Assembly (NCBI RefSeq): GCF_050948215.1
Contig: NW_027488837.1
Coordinates: 62,001 to 126,000 of the forward strand
Direction of reading: 5' to 3'
DNA length: 64,000 nucleotides
Origin: Halictus rubicundus
Taxonomy: Eukaryota > Arthropoda > Insecta > Hymenoptera > Halictidae
Of the stretch, positions 40,459-54,452 are shown piece after piece (the first letter of the stretch is position 1; each line of letters opens with the position of its first letter). Below the pieces are notes generated by a model. The model saw only the letters and a list, made by a program, of their open reading frames with translations. It did no database searches and had not been told where the DNA came from. Position numbers and translations under genes: made by a program.

Positions 40459-41881
40459 ATAGAGGATAGGATAGGATAGAGGATAGGATAGGATAGAGGA
40501 TAGGATAGGATAGAGGAGAGGATAGGATAGAGGATAGGATAGGATAGAGCATAGGATAGGATAGAGGATAGGATAGGATAGAGGATAGAATAGGATAGAG
40601 GATAGGATAGGATAGAGGATAGGATAGGATAGAGGATAGAATAGGATACAGGATAGGATAGGATAGGATACAGGATAGGATAGGATAGAGGATAGGATAG
40701 GATAGGGGACAGGATAGGATAGAGGATAGGATAGGATAGAGGATAGGATAGGATAGAGGATAGGATAGGATAAAGGTTTGGATAGGATAGAGGATAGGAT
40801 AGGATAGAGGAGAGGATAGGATAGAGGATAGGATAGGATAGAGCATAGGATAGGATAGAGGATAGGATAGGATAGAGGATAGGATAGGATAGAGGATAGG
40901 ATAGGATAGAGGATAGGATAGGATAGAGGATAGGATAGGATAGAGGATAGGATAGTATAGGGGACAGGATAGGATAGAGGATAGGATAGGATAGAGGATA
41001 GGATAGGATAGAGGATAGGATAGGATAAAGGTTTGGATAGGATAGAGGATAGGATAGGATAGAGGATAGGATAGGATAGAGGATACGATATAGGATTGGA
41101 TAGGATAGAGGATAGGATAGGAAAGAGGATAGGATAGGATAGAGAATGGGATAGGATAGAGGATAGGATAGGATAGAGGATAGGATAAGATAGAGGATAG
41201 GATAGGATAGAGGATAGGATAGGATAGAGGATAGGATAGGATAGAGGATAGGATAGGATAGAGGATAGGATAGGATAGGATAGAGGATAGGATAGGATAG
41301 GATAGAGGATAGGATAGGATAGAGGATAGGATAGGATAGAGGATAGGATAGGATAGGATAGAGGATAGGATAGGATAGAGGATAGGATAGGATAGGATAG
41401 AGGATAGGATAGGATAGAGGATAGGATAGGATAGAGGATAGGATAGGATAGGGGATAGGATAGGATAGAGGATAGGATAGGATAGAGGATAGGATAGGAT
41501 AGAGGATAGGATAGGATAGAGGATACGATATAGGATTGGATAGGATAGAGGATAGGATAGGAAAGAGGATAGGATAGGATAGAGAATGGGATAGGATAGA
41601 GGATAGGATAGAGGATAGAGGATAGGATAAGATAGAGGATAGGATAGGATAGAGGATAGGATAGGATAGAGGATAGGATAGGATAGAGGATAGGATAGGA
41701 TAGAGGATAGGATAGGATAGGATAGAGGATAGGATAGGATAGGATAGAGGATAGGATAGGATAGAGGATAGGATAGGATAGAGGATAGGATAGGATAGGA
41801 TAGAGGATAGGATAGGATAGAGGATAGGATAGGATAGAGGATAGGATAGGATAGGATAGGATAGAGGATAGGATAGGATAG

Positions 41882-42011
41882 ATGATATTGTAGGATAGAG
41901 GAAGGATAGGACAGAGGATACGATATTATAGAGGATAGGATAGCATAGCGGAAAGGGTAGGATAGAGGATAGGATAGGGGATTGGATAGTATAGAGGACA
42001 GGAGACGATAG
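41882..42011 (+). repeat. Module A copy 24
   Basis: Consensus CAGGAG type. The P element is replaced by plain 17- and 22-mers. Confidence 0.9.
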
Positions 42012-43358
42012 AGGATAGGATAGGATAGAGGATAGAATAGGATAGAGGATAGGATAGGATAGGATAGGATAGAGGATAGGATAGGATAGAGGATAGGATA
42101 GGATAGAGGATAGGATAGGATAGGGGATAGGATAGGATAGAGGATAGGATAGGATAAAGGTTTGGATAGGATAGAGGATAGGATAGGATAGAGGATAGGA
42201 TAGGATAGAGGATATGATATAGGATTGGATAGGATAGAGGATAGGATAGGAAAGAGGATAGGATAGGATAGAGGATAGGATAGGATAGAGGATAGGATAG
42301 GATAGAGGATAGGATAGGATAGAGTATAGGATAGGATAGAGGATAGGATAGGATAGAGGATAGGATAGGATAGAGGATAGGATAGGATAGAGGATAGGAT
42401 AGGATAGAGGATAGGATAGGATAGAGGATAGGATAGGATAGAGGATAGGATAGGATAGAGGATAGGATAGGATAGAGGATAGGATAGGATAGAGGATAGA
42501 ATAGGATAGAGGATAGGATAGGATAGAGGATAGGATAGGATAGAGCATAGGATAGGATAGAGGATAGGATAGGATAGAGCATAGGATAGGATAGAGGATA
42601 GGATAGGATAGAGGATAGGATAGGATAGAGGATAGGATAGGATAGAGGATAGGATAGGATAGAGGATAGGATAGGATAGAGGATACGATAGGATAGGATA
42701 GAGGATAGGATAGGATAGAGGATAGGATAGGATAGAGGATAGGATAGGATAGAGGATAGGATAGGATAGGATAGAGGATAGGATAGGATAGAGGATAGGA
42801 TAGGATAGAGGATAGGATAGGATAGAGGATAGAATAGGATAGAGGATAGGATAGGATAGGATAGGATAGAGGATAGGATAGGATAGAGGATAGGATAGGA
42901 TAGAGGATAGGATAGGATAGGGGATAGGATAGGATAGAGGATAGGATAGGATAAAGGTTTGGATAGGATAGAGGATAGGATAGGATAGAGGATAGGATAG
43001 GATAGAGGATACGATATAGGATTGGATAGGATAGAGGATAGGATAGGAAAGAGGATAGGATAGGACAGAGGATAGGATAGGATAAAGGTTTGGATAGGAT
43101 AGAGGATAGGATAGGATAGAGGAGAGGATAGGATAGAGGATAGGATAGGATAGAGCATAGGATAGGATAGAGGATAGGATAGGATAGAGGATAGGATAGG
43201 ATAGAGGATAGGATAGGATAGAGGATAGGATAGGATAGAGGATAGGATAGGATAGAGGATAGGATAGGATAGAGGATAGGATAGGATAGAGGATAGGATA
43301 GGATAGAGGATAGGATAGGATAGAGGATAGGATAGGATAGAGGATAGGATAGGATAGA

Positions 43359-43426
43359 GGATGGGATGGGATAAAGGATACGATATTATAGAGGATAGGA
43401 TAGGATAGGATAGAGGATATGATCGG
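43359..43426 (+). repeat. Module B copy 14
   Basis: 68 bp, consensus; followed by the GGAGAGG and GAGCATAGG units seen after copies 7-11. Confidence 0.85.
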
Positions 43427-44617
43427 ATAGAGGATAGGATAGGATAGAGGATAGGATAGGATAGAGGATAGGATAGGATAGAGGAGAGGATAGGATAGAG
43501 GATAGGATAGGATAGAGCATAGGATAGGATAGAGGATAGGATAGGATAGAGGATAGAATAGGATAGAGGATAGGATAGGATAGAGGATAGGATAGTATAG
43601 AGGATAGGATAGGATACAGGATAGGATAGGATAGGATACAGGATAGGATAGGATAGAGGATAGGATAGGATAGGGGACAGGATAGGATAGAGGATAGGAT
43701 AGGATAGAGGATAGGATAGGATAGAGGATAGGATAGGATAAAGGTTTGGATAGGATAGAGGATAGGATAGGATAGAGGAGAGGATAGGATAGAGGATAGG
43801 ATAGGATAGAGCATAGGATAGGATAGAGGATAGGATAGGATAGAGGATAGGATAGGATAGAGGATAGGATAGGATAGAGGATAGGATAGGATAGAGGATA
43901 GGATAGGATAGAGGATAGGATAGGATAGGATAGAGGATAGGATAGGATAGAGGATAGGATAGGATAGGGGACAGGATAGGATAGAGGATAGGATAGGATA
44001 GAGGATAGGATAGGGTAGAGGATAGGATAGGATAAAGGTTTGGATAGGATAGAGGATAGGATAGGATAGAGGATAGGATAGGATAGAGGATACGATATAG
44101 GATTGGATAGGATAGAGGATAGGATAGGAAAGAGGATAGGATAGGATAGAGAATGGGATAGGATAGAGGATAGGATAGGATAGAGGATAGGATAAGATAG
44201 AGGATAGGATAGGATAGAGGATAGGATAGGATAGAGGATAGGATAGGATAGAGGATAGGATAGGATAGAGGATAGGATAGGATAGGATAGAGGATAGGAT
44301 AGGATAGGATAGAGGATAGGATAGGATAGAGGATAGGATAGGATAGAGGATAGGATAGGATAGGATAGAGGATAGGATAGGATAGAGGATAGGATAGGAT
44401 AGAGGATAGGATAGGATAGAGGATAGGATAGGATAGAGGATAGGATAGGATAGGGGATAGGATAGGATAGAGGATAGGATAGGATAGAGGATAGGATAGG
44501 ATAGAGGATAGGATAGGATAGAGGATAGGATATGATAGAGGATAGGATAGGATAGAGGAGAGGATAGGATAGAGGATAGGATAGGATAGAGAATAGGATA
44601 GGATAGAGGATAGGATA

Positions 44618-45233
44618 GGATAGGATAGAGGATAGGATAGGATAGAGGATAGGATAGGATAGAGGATAGGATATGATAGAGGATAGGATAGGATAGAGGA
44701 GAGGATAGGATAGAGGATAGGATAGGATAGAGAATAGGATAGGATAGAGGATAGGATAGGATAGAGGATAGGATAGGATAGAGGATAGGATAGGATAGAG
44801 GATAGGATAGGATAGAGGATAGGATAGGATAGAGGATAGGATAGGATAGAGGATAGGATAGTATAGAGGATAGGATGGGATAGAGGATAGGATAGGATAG
44901 AGGATAGGATAGGATAAAGGTTTGGATAGGATAGAGGATAGGATAGGATAGAGGATAGGATAGGATAGAGGATAGGATAGGATAGAGGATAGGATAGGAT
45001 AGAGGATAGGATAGGATAGAGGATAGGATAGGATAGAGGATAGGATAGGATAGAGGATAGGATAGGATAGAGGATAGGATAGGATAGAGGATAGGATAGG
45101 ATAGAGGATAGGATAGGATAGAGGATAGGATAGTATAGAGGATAGGATAAGATAGAGGATAGGATAGTATAGAGGATAGGATAGGATAGAGGATAGGATA
45201 GGATAGGATAGGATAGAGGATAGGATAGGATAG
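44618..45233 (+). repeat. Paralogous empty insertion site
   Basis: 44618-44956 matches the island's left flank, about 21640-21978, at a constant offset of 22,978 bp, including the rare units GGATATGATAG, GGAGAGG, AGAATAGG, GTATAG, GGATGGGATAG and TAAAGGTTTGG. From 44957 the sequence continues as the island's right flank does (AGGATAGGATAGAGGATAGG) and reaches a P element and module A (copy 25). To the next module A the island side is 63 bp shorter, which equals four 17-mers minus one pentamer. Confidence 0.7.
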
Positions 45234-45363
45234 ATGATATTGTAGGATAGAGGAAGGATAGGACAGAGGATACGATATTATAGAGGATAGGATAGCATAG
45301 CGGAAAGGGTAGGATAGAGGATAGGATAGGGGATTGGATAGTATAGAGGACAGGAGACGATAG
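45234..45363 (+). repeat. Module A copy 25
   Basis: Consensus CAGGAG type. P element starts at 45133. First module A downstream of the paralogous empty insertion site. Confidence 0.9.
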
Positions 45364-46301
45364 AGGATAGGATAGGATAGAGGATAGAATAGGATAGAGG
45401 ATAGGATAGGATAGGATAGGATAGAGGATAGGATAGGATAGAGGATAGGATAGGATAGAGGATAGGATAGGATAGGGGATAGGATAGGATAGAGGATAGG
45501 ATAGGATAAAGGTTTGGATAGGATAGAGGATAGGATAGGATAGAGGATAGGATAGGATAGAGGATACGATATAGGATTGGATAGGATAGAGGATAGGATA
45601 GGAAAGAGGATAGGATAGGATAGAGGATAGGATAGGATAGAGGATAGGATAGGATAGAGGATAGGATAGGATAGAGTATAGGGTAGGATAGAGGATAGGA
45701 TAGGATAGAGGATAGGATAGGATAGAGGATAGGATAGGATAGAGGATAGGATAGGATAGAGGATAGGATAGGATAGAGGATAGGATAGGATAGAGGATAG
45801 GATAGGATAGAGGATAGGATAGGATAGAGGATAGGATAGGATAGAGGATAGGATAGGATAGAGGATAGGATAGGATAGAGGATAGAATAGGATAGAGGAT
45901 AGGATAGGATAGAGGATAGGATAGGATAGAGCATAGGATAGGATAGAGGATAGGATAGGATAGAGGATAGGATAGGATAGAGGATAGGATAGGATAGAGG
46001 ATAGGATAGGATAGAGGATAGGATAGGATAGAGGATAGGATAGGATAGGATAGAGGATAGGATAGGATAGAGGATAGGATAGGATAGAGGATAGGATAGG
46101 ATAGAGGATAGGATAGGATAGAGGATAGGATAGGATAGAGGATAGGATAGTATAGAGGATAGGATAAGATAGAGGATAGGATAGGATAGAGGATAGGATA
46201 GTATAGAGGATAGGATAAGATAGAGGATAGGATAGTATAGAGGATAGGATAGGATAGAGGATAGGATAGGATAGGATAGGATAGAGGATAGGGTAGGATA
46301 G

Positions 46302-46431
46302 ATGATATTGTAGGATAGAGGAAGGATAGGACAGAGGATACGATATTATAGAGGATAGGATAGCATAGCGGAAAGGGTAGGATAGAGGATAGGATAGGGG
46401 ATTGGATAGTATAGAGGACAGGAGACGATAG
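46302..46431 (+). repeat. Module A copy 26
   Basis: Consensus CAGGAG type. P element starts at 46201, and an extra partial P (GTATAG then AAGATAG) lies just upstream at about 46150. Last copy of the interior type. Confidence 0.9.
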
Positions 46432-48101
46432 AGGATAGGATAGGATAGAGGATAGAATAGGATAGAGGATAGGATAGGATAGGATAGGATAGAGGATAGG
46501 ATAGGATAGAGGATAGGATAGGATAGAGGATAGGATAGGATAGGGGATAGGATAGGATAGAGGATAGGATAGGATAAAGGTTTGGATAGGATAGAGGATA
46601 GGATAGGATAGAGGATACGATATAGGATTGGATAGGATAGAGGATAGGATAGGAAAGAGGATAGGATAGGATAGAGGATAGGATAGGATAGAGGATAGGA
46701 TAGGATAGAGGATAGGATAGGATAGAGGATAGGATAGGATAGAGGATAGGATAGGATAGAGGATAGGATAGGATAGAGGATAGGATAGGATAGAGGATAG
46801 GATAGGATAGAGGATAGGATAGGATAGAGGATAGGATAGGATAGAGGATAGGATAGGATAGAGGATAGGATAGAGGATAGGATAGAGGATAGGATAGGAT
46901 AGAGGATAGGATAGGATAGAGGATAGGATAGGATAGAGGATAGGATAGGATAGAGGATAGGATAGGATAGAGGATAGGATAGGATAGAGGATAGGATAGG
47001 ATAGAGGATAGGATAGGATAGAGGATAGGATAGGATAGAGGATACGATATAGGATTGGATAGGATAGAGGATAGGATAGGAAAGAGGATAGGATAGGATA
47101 GAGAATGGGATAGGATAGAGGATAGGATAGGATAGAGGATAGGATAAGATAGAGGATAGGATAGGACAGAGGATAGGATAGGATAGAGGATAGGATAGGA
47201 TAGAGGATAGGATAGGATAGAGGATAGGATAGGATAGAGGATAGGATAGGATAGAGGATAGGATAGGATAGAGAATAGGATAGGATAGGATAGAGGATAG
47301 GATAGGATAGGATAGGATAGAGGATAGGATAGGATAGAGGATAGGATAGGATAGAGGATAGGATAGGATAGAGGATAGGATAGGATAGAGGATAGGATAG
47401 GATAGAGGATAGGATAGGATAGAGGATAGGATAGGATAGAGGATAGGATAGGATAGAGGATAGGATAGGATAGAGGATAGGATAGGATAGAGGATAGGAT
47501 AAGATAGAGGATAGGATAGGACAGAGGATAGGATAGGATAGAGGATAGGATAGGATAGAGGATAGGATAGGATAGAGGATAGGATAGGATAGAGGATAGG
47601 ATAGGATAGAGGATAGGATAGGATAGAGGATAGAATAGGATAGAGGATAGGATAGGATAGAGGATAGGATAGGATAGAGGATAGGATAGGATAGAGGATA
47701 GGATAGGGTAGGGGATAGGATAGGATAGAGGATAGGATAGGATAAAGGTTTGGATAGGATAGAGGATAGGATAGGATAGAGGATAGGATAGGATAGAGGA
47801 TACGATATAGGATTGGATAGGATAGAGGATAGGATAGGAAAGAGGATAGGATAGGATAGAGGATAGGATAGGATAGAGGATAGGATAGGATAGAGGATAG
47901 GATAGGATAGAGGATAGGATAGGATAGAGGATAGGATAGGATAGGATAGAGGATAGGATAGGATAGGATAGAGGATAGGATAGGATAGAGGATAGGATAG
48001 GATAGACGATAGGATAGGATAGAGGATAGGATAGGATAGAGGATAGGATAGGATAGAGGATAGGATAGGATAGAGGATAGGATAGGATAGAGGATAGGAT
48101 A

Positions 48102-48136
48102 GGGGATTGGATAGTATAGAGGACAGGAGACGATAG
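48102..48136 (+). repeat. Truncated module A, last 35 bp only
   Basis: Only the 3' end of module A (GGGGATTGG to GACGATAG, CAGGAG type) is present, preceded by plain 17-mers. Consistent with recombination inside the module. Confidence 0.8.
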
Positions 48137-48981
48137 AGGATAGGATAGGATAGAGGATAGAATAGGATAGAGGATAGGATAGGATAGAGGATAGGATAGG
48201 ATAGAGGATAGGATACGATAGAGGATAGGATAGGATAGGGGATAGGATAGGATAGAGGATAGGATAGGATAAAGGTTTGGATAGGATAGAGGATAGGATA
48301 GGATAGAGGATAGGATAGGATAGAGGATACGATATAGGATTGGATAGGATAGAGGATAGGATAGGAAAGAGGAAGGATAGGATAGGATAGATGATAGGAT
48401 AGGATAGAGGATAGGATAGGATAGAGGATAGGATAGGATAGAGGATAGGATAGGATAGAGGATAGGATAGGATAGAGGATAGGATAGGATAGAGGATAGG
48501 ATAGGATAGAGGATAGGATATTATAGAGGATAGGATAGGATAGAGGATAGGATAGGATAGAGGAGAGGATAGGATAGAGGATAGGATAGGATAGAGGATA
48601 GGATAGGATAGAGGATAGGATAGGATAGAGGATAGGATAGGATAGAGGATAGGATAGGATAGAGGATATGATAGAGGATAGGATAGGATAGAGGATAGGA
48701 TAGGATAGAGGATAGGATAGGATAGGATAGAGGATAGGATAGGATAGAGGATAGGATAGGATAGAGGATAGGATAGGATAGGGGATAGGATAGGATAGAG
48801 GATAGGATAGGAATAAAGGTTTGGATAGGATAGAGGATAGGATAGGATAGAGGATAGGATAGGATAGAGGATACGATATAGGATTGGATAGGATAGAGGA
48901 TAGGATAGGAAAGAGGATAGGATAGGATAGAGGATAGGATATGATAGAGGATAGGATAGGATAGAGGATAGGATAGGATAG

Positions 48982-49111
48982 ATGATATTGTAGGATAGAG
49001 GAATCATAGGACAGAGGATACGATATTATAGAGGATAGGATAGCATAGCGGAAAGGGTAGGATAGAGGATAGGATAGGGGATTGGATAGTATAGAGGACA
49101 TGAGACGATAG
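48982..49111 (+). repeat. Module A copy 27
   Basis: First of five right-end copies with GAATCATAGG in place of GAAGGATAGG plus CATGAG. No P element; a GGATATGATAG unit lies upstream. Followed by a pure run of 17-mers. Confidence 0.9.
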
Positions 49112-49683
49112 AGGATAGGATAGGATAGAGGATAGGATAGGATAGAGGATAGGATAGGATAGAGGATAGGATAGGATAGAGGATAGGATAGGATAGAGGA
49201 TAGGATAGGATAGAGGATAGGATAGGATAGAGGATAGGATAGGATAGAGGATAGGATAGGATAGAGGATAGGATAGGATAGAGGATAGGATAGGATAGAG
49301 GATAGGATAGGATAGAGGATAGGATAGGATAGAGGATAGGATAGGATAGAGGATAGGATAGGATAGAGGATAGGATAGGATAGGATAGAGGATAGGATAG
49401 GATAGAGGATAGGATAGGATAGAGGATAGGATAGGATAGAGGATAGGATAGGATAGAGGATAGGATAGGATAGAGGATAGGATAGGATAGAGGATAGGAT
49501 AGGATAGAGGATAGGATAGGATAGAGGATAGGATAGGATAGAGGATAGGATAGGATAGAGGATAGGATAGGATAGAGGATAGGATAGGATAGGATAGAGG
49601 ATAGGATAGGATAGAGGATAGGATAGGATAGAGGATAGGATAGGATAGAGGATAGGATAGGATAGAGGATAGGATAGGATAGA
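49112..49683 (+). repeat. Pure 17-mer stretch
   Basis: 572 bp between module A copy 27 and module B copy 15 without any substitution seen; the only departures are two 22-bp units with one extra pentamer. Confidence 0.8.
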
Positions 49684-49751
49684 GGATGGGATGGGATAAA
49701 GGATACGATATTATAGAGGATAGGATAGGATAGGATAGAGGATATGATCGG
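49684..49751 (+). repeat. Module B copy 15
   Basis: 68 bp, consensus; ends the 572-bp pure stretch. Confidence 0.85.
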
Positions 49752-50241
49752 ATAGAGGATAGGATAGGATAGAGGATAGGATAGGATAGAGGATAGGATA
49801 GAGGATAGGATAGGATAGAGGAGAGGATAGGATAGAGGATAGGATAGGATAGAGCATAGGATAGGATAGAGGATAGGATAGGATAGAGGATAGGATAGGA
49901 TAGAGGATAGGATAGGATAGAGGATAGGATAGGATAGGATAGAGGATAGGATAGGATAGAGGATAGGATAGGATAGGGGACAGGATAGATAGAGGATAGG
50001 ATAGGATAGAGGATAGGATAGGATAGAGGATAGGATAGGATAAAGGTTTGGATAGGATAGAGGATAGGATAGGATAGAGGATAGGATAGGATAGAGGATA
50101 CGGTATAGGATTGGATAGGATAGAGGATAGGATAGGAAAGAGGATAGGATAGGATAGAGAATGGGATAGGATAGAGGATAGGATAGGATAGAGGATAGAT
50201 AAGATAGAGGATAGGATAGGATAGAGGATAGGATAGGATAG

Positions 50242-50371
50242 ATGATATTGTAGGATAGAGGAATCATAGGACAGAGGATACGATATTATAGAGGATAGGA
50301 TAGCATAGCGGAAAGGGTAGGATAGAGGATAGGATAGGGGATTGGATAGTATAGAGGACATGAGACGATAG
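50242..50371 (+). repeat. Module A copy 28
   Basis: Right-end type (GAATCATAGG, CATGAG). No P element. Confidence 0.9.
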
Positions 50372-50660
50372 AGGATAGGATAGGATAGAGGATAGGATAG
50401 GATAGGATAGAGGATAGGATAGGATAGAGGATAGGATAGGATAGAGGATAGGATAGGATAGGGGATAGGATAGGATAGAGGATAGGATAGGATAAAGGTT
50501 TGGATAGGATAGAGGATAGGATAGGATAGAGGATAGGATAGGATAGAGGATACGATATAGGATTGGATAGGATAGAGGATAGGATAGGAAAGAGGATAGG
50601 ATAGGATAGAGGATAGGATATGATAGAGGATAGGATAGGATAGAGGATAGGATAGGATAG

Positions 50661-50790
50661 ATGATATTGTAGGATAGAGGAATCATAGGACAGAGGATAC
50701 GATATTATAGAGGATAGGATAGCATAGCGGAAAGGGTAGGATAGAGGATAGGATAGGGGATTGGATAGTATAGAGGACATGAGACGATAG
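50661..50790 (+). repeat. Module A copy 29
   Basis: Right-end type, only 419 bp after copy 28, the closest spacing in the window. No P element. Confidence 0.9.
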
Positions 50791-51593
50791 AGGATAGGAT
50801 AGGATAGAGGATAGGATAGGATAGAGGATAGGATAGGATAGAGGATAGGATAGGATAGAGGATAGGATAGGATAGAGGATAGGATAGTATAGAGGATAGG
50901 ATAGGATAGAGGATAGGATAGGATAGAGGATAGGATAGGATAGAGGATAGGATAGGATAGAGGATAGGATAGGATAGAGGATAGGATAGGATAGAGGATA
51001 GGATAGGATAGAGGATAGGATAGGATAGAGGATAGGATAGGATAGAGGATAGGATAGGATAGAGGATAGGATAGGATAGGATAGAGGATAGGATAGGATA
51101 GAGGATAGGATAGGATAGAGGATAGGATAGGATAGAGGATAGGATAGGATAGAGGATAGGATAGGATAGAGGATAGGATAGGATAGAGGATAGGATAGGA
51201 TAGAGGATAGGATAGGATAGGATAGAGGATAGGATAGGATAGAGGATAGGATAGGATAGAGGATAGGATAGGATAGAGGATAGGATAGGATAGAGGATAT
51301 GATAGAGGATAGGATAGGATAGAGGATAGGATAGGATAGGATAGAGGATAGGATAGGATAGAGGATAGGATAGGATAGAGGATAGGATAGGATAGGGATA
51401 GGATAGGATAGAGGATAGGATAGGATAAAGGTTTGGATAGGATAGAGGATAGGATAGGATAGAGGATAGGATAGGATAGAGGATACGATATAGGATTGGA
51501 TAGGATAGAGGATAGGATAGGAAAGAGGATAGGATAGGATAGAGGATAGGATATGATAGAGGATAGGATAGGATAGAGGATAGGATAGGATAG

Positions 51594-51723
51594 ATGATAT
51601 TGTAGGATAGAGGAATCATAGGACAGAGGATACGATATTATAGAGGATAGGATAGCATAGCGGAAAGGGTAGGATAGAGGATAGGATAGGGGATTGGATA
51701 GTATAGAGGACATGAGACGATAG
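51594..51723 (+). repeat. Module A copy 30
   Basis: Right-end type. No P element. Followed by a pure run of 17- and 22-mers. Confidence 0.9.
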
Positions 51724-52298
51724 AGGATAGGATAGGATAGAGGATAGGATAGGATAGAGGATAGGATAGGATAGAGGATAGGATAGGATAGAGGATAGGA
51801 TAGGATAGAGGATAGGATAGGATAGAGGATAGGATAGGATAGAGGATAGGATAGGATAGAGGATAGGATAGGATAGAGGATAGGATAGGATAGAGGATAG
51901 GATAGGATAGAGGATAGGATAGGATAGAGGATAGGATAGGATAGAGGATAGGATAGGATAGAGGATAGGATAGGATAGAGGATAGGATAGGATAGAGGAT
52001 AGGATAGGATAGAGGATAGGATAGGATAGAGGATAGGATAGGATAGAGGATAGGATAGGATAGGATAGAGGATAGGATAGGATAGAGGATAGGATAGGAT
52101 AGAGGATAGGATAGGATAGAGGATAGGATAGGATAGAGGATAGGATAGGATAGAGGATAGGATAGGATAGAGGATAGGATAGGATAGAGGATAGGATAGG
52201 ATAGAGGATAGGATAGGATAGAGGATAGGATAGGATAGGATAGAGGATAGGATAGGATAGAGGATAGGATAGGATAGAGGATAGGATAGGATAGAGGA
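51724..52298 (+). repeat. Pure 17-mer stretch
   Basis: About 575 bp after module A copy 30 with no substitutions seen and two 22-bp units. It ends at a GATACGATATAGG unit. Confidence 0.8.
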
Positions 52299-53665
52299 TA
52301 CGATATAGGATTGGATAGGATAGAGGATAGGATAGGAAAGAGGATAGGATAGGATAGAGAATGGGATAGGATAGAGGATAGGATAGGATAGAGGATAGGA
52401 TAAGATAGAGGATAGGATAGGATAGAGGATAGGATAGGATAGAGGATAGGATAGGATAGAGGATAGGATAGGATAGAGGATAGGATAGGATAGAGGATAG
52501 GATAGGATAGAGGATAGGATAGGATAGAGGATAGGATAGGATAGGATAGAGGATAGGATAGGATAGGATAGAGGATAGGATAGGATAGAGGATAGGATAG
52601 GATAGAGGATAGGATAGGATAGAGGATAGGATAGGATAGAGGATAGGATAGGATAGAGGATAGGATAGGATAGAGGATAGGATAGGATAGAGGATAGGAT
52701 AGGATAGAGGATAGGATAGGATAGAGGATAGGATAGGATAGAGGATAGGATAGGATAGAGGATAGGATAGGATAGAGGATAGGATAGGATAGGATAGAGG
52801 ATAGGATAGGATAGGATAGAGGATAGGATAGGATAGAGGATAGGATAGGATAGAGGATAGGATAGGATAGAGGATAGGATAGGATAGAGGATAGGATAGG
52901 ATAGGATAGAGGATAGGATAGGATAGAGGATAGGATAGGATAGAGGATAGGATAGGATAGAGGGTAGGATAGGATAGAGGATAGGATAGGATAGAGGATA
53001 GGATAGGATAGAGGATAGGATAGGATAGAGGATAGGATAGGATATAGGTTTGGATAGGATAGAGGATAGGATAGGATAGAGGATAGGATAGGATAGAGGA
53101 TACGATATAGGATTGGATAGGATAGAGGATAGGATAGGAAAGAGGATAGGATAGGATAGAGAATGGGATAGGATAGAGGATAGGATAGGATAGAGAATGG
53201 GATAGGATAGAGGATAGGATAGGACACAGGATAGGATAAGATAGAGGATAGGATAGGATAGAGGATAGGATAGGATAGAGGATAGGATAGGATAGAGGAT
53301 AGGATAGGATAGAGGATAGGATAGGATAGAGGATAGGATAGGATAGAGGATAGGATAGGATAGAGGATAGGATAGGATAGGATAGAGGATAGGATAGGAT
53401 AGGATAGAGGATAGGATAGGATAGAGGATAGGATAGGATAGAGGATAGGATAGGATAGAGGATAGATAGGATAGAGGATAGGATAGGATAGAGGATAGGA
53501 TAGGATAGAGGATAGGATAGGATAGAGGATAGGATAGGATAGAGGATAGGATAGGATAGAGGATAGGATAGGATAGAGGATAGGATAGGATAGGATAGAG
53601 GATAGGATAGGATAGGATAGAGGATAGGATAGGATAGAGGATAGGATAGGATAGAGGATAGGATA

Positions 53666-53700
53666 GGGGATTGGATAGTATAGAGGACATGAGACGATAG
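53666..53700 (+). repeat. Truncated module A, last 35 bp only
   Basis: 3' end of module A, CATGAG type like its right-end neighbours, preceded by plain 17-mers. Confidence 0.8.
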
Positions 53701-54452
53701 AGGATAGGATAGGATACAGGATAGGATAGGATAGAGGATAGGATAGGATAGAGGATAGGATAGGATAGGATAGAGGATAGGATAGGATAGAGGATAGGAT
53801 AGGATAGAGGATAGGATAGGATAGAGGATAGGATAGGATAGAGGATAGGAGAGGATAGAGGATAGGATAGGATAGAGGATAGGATAGGATAGAGGATAGG
53901 ATAGGATAGAGGATAGGATAGGATAGAAGATAGGATAGGATACGATAGAGGATAGGATAGGATAGAGGATAGGATAGGATAGAGGATAGGATAGGATAGA
54001 GGATAGGATAGGATAAAGGTTTGGATAGGATAGAGGATAGGATAGGATAGAGGATAGGATAGGATAGAGGATACGATATAGGATTGGATAGGATAGAGGA
54101 TAGGATAGGAAAGAGGATAGGATAGGATAGAGAATGGGATAGGATAGAGGATAGGATAGGACAGAGGATAGGATAAGATAGAGGATAGGATAGGATAGAG
54201 GATAGGATAGGATAGAGGATAGGATAGGATAGAGGATAGGATAGGATAGAGGATAGGATAGGATAGAGGATAGGATAGGATAGAGGATAGGATAGGATAG
54301 GATAGAGGATAGGATAGGATAGAGGATAGGATAGGATAGAGGATAGGATAGGATAGAGGATAGGATAGGATAGAGGATAGGATAGGGTAGAGGATAGGAT
54401 AGGATAGAGGATAGGATAGGATAGAGGATAGGATAGGATAGAGGATAGGATA

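Larger units (their letters stand above)
39015..40704 (+). repeat. Two-marker superunit, copy 2
   Basis: Second copy of the superunit at 37162-38850, with module A copies 22 and 23 and module B copy 13. Confidence 0.75.

Noticed and set aside
41926..49101. A 2,391-codon minus-strand open frame, and many others of 140-1,850 codons, as giant repetitive protein genes
   Set aside because: They are a composition effect of a stop-free repeat complement, exist in overlapping frames, follow the 17-bp DNA period rather than a codon period, start at random point variants and show no synonymous bias.
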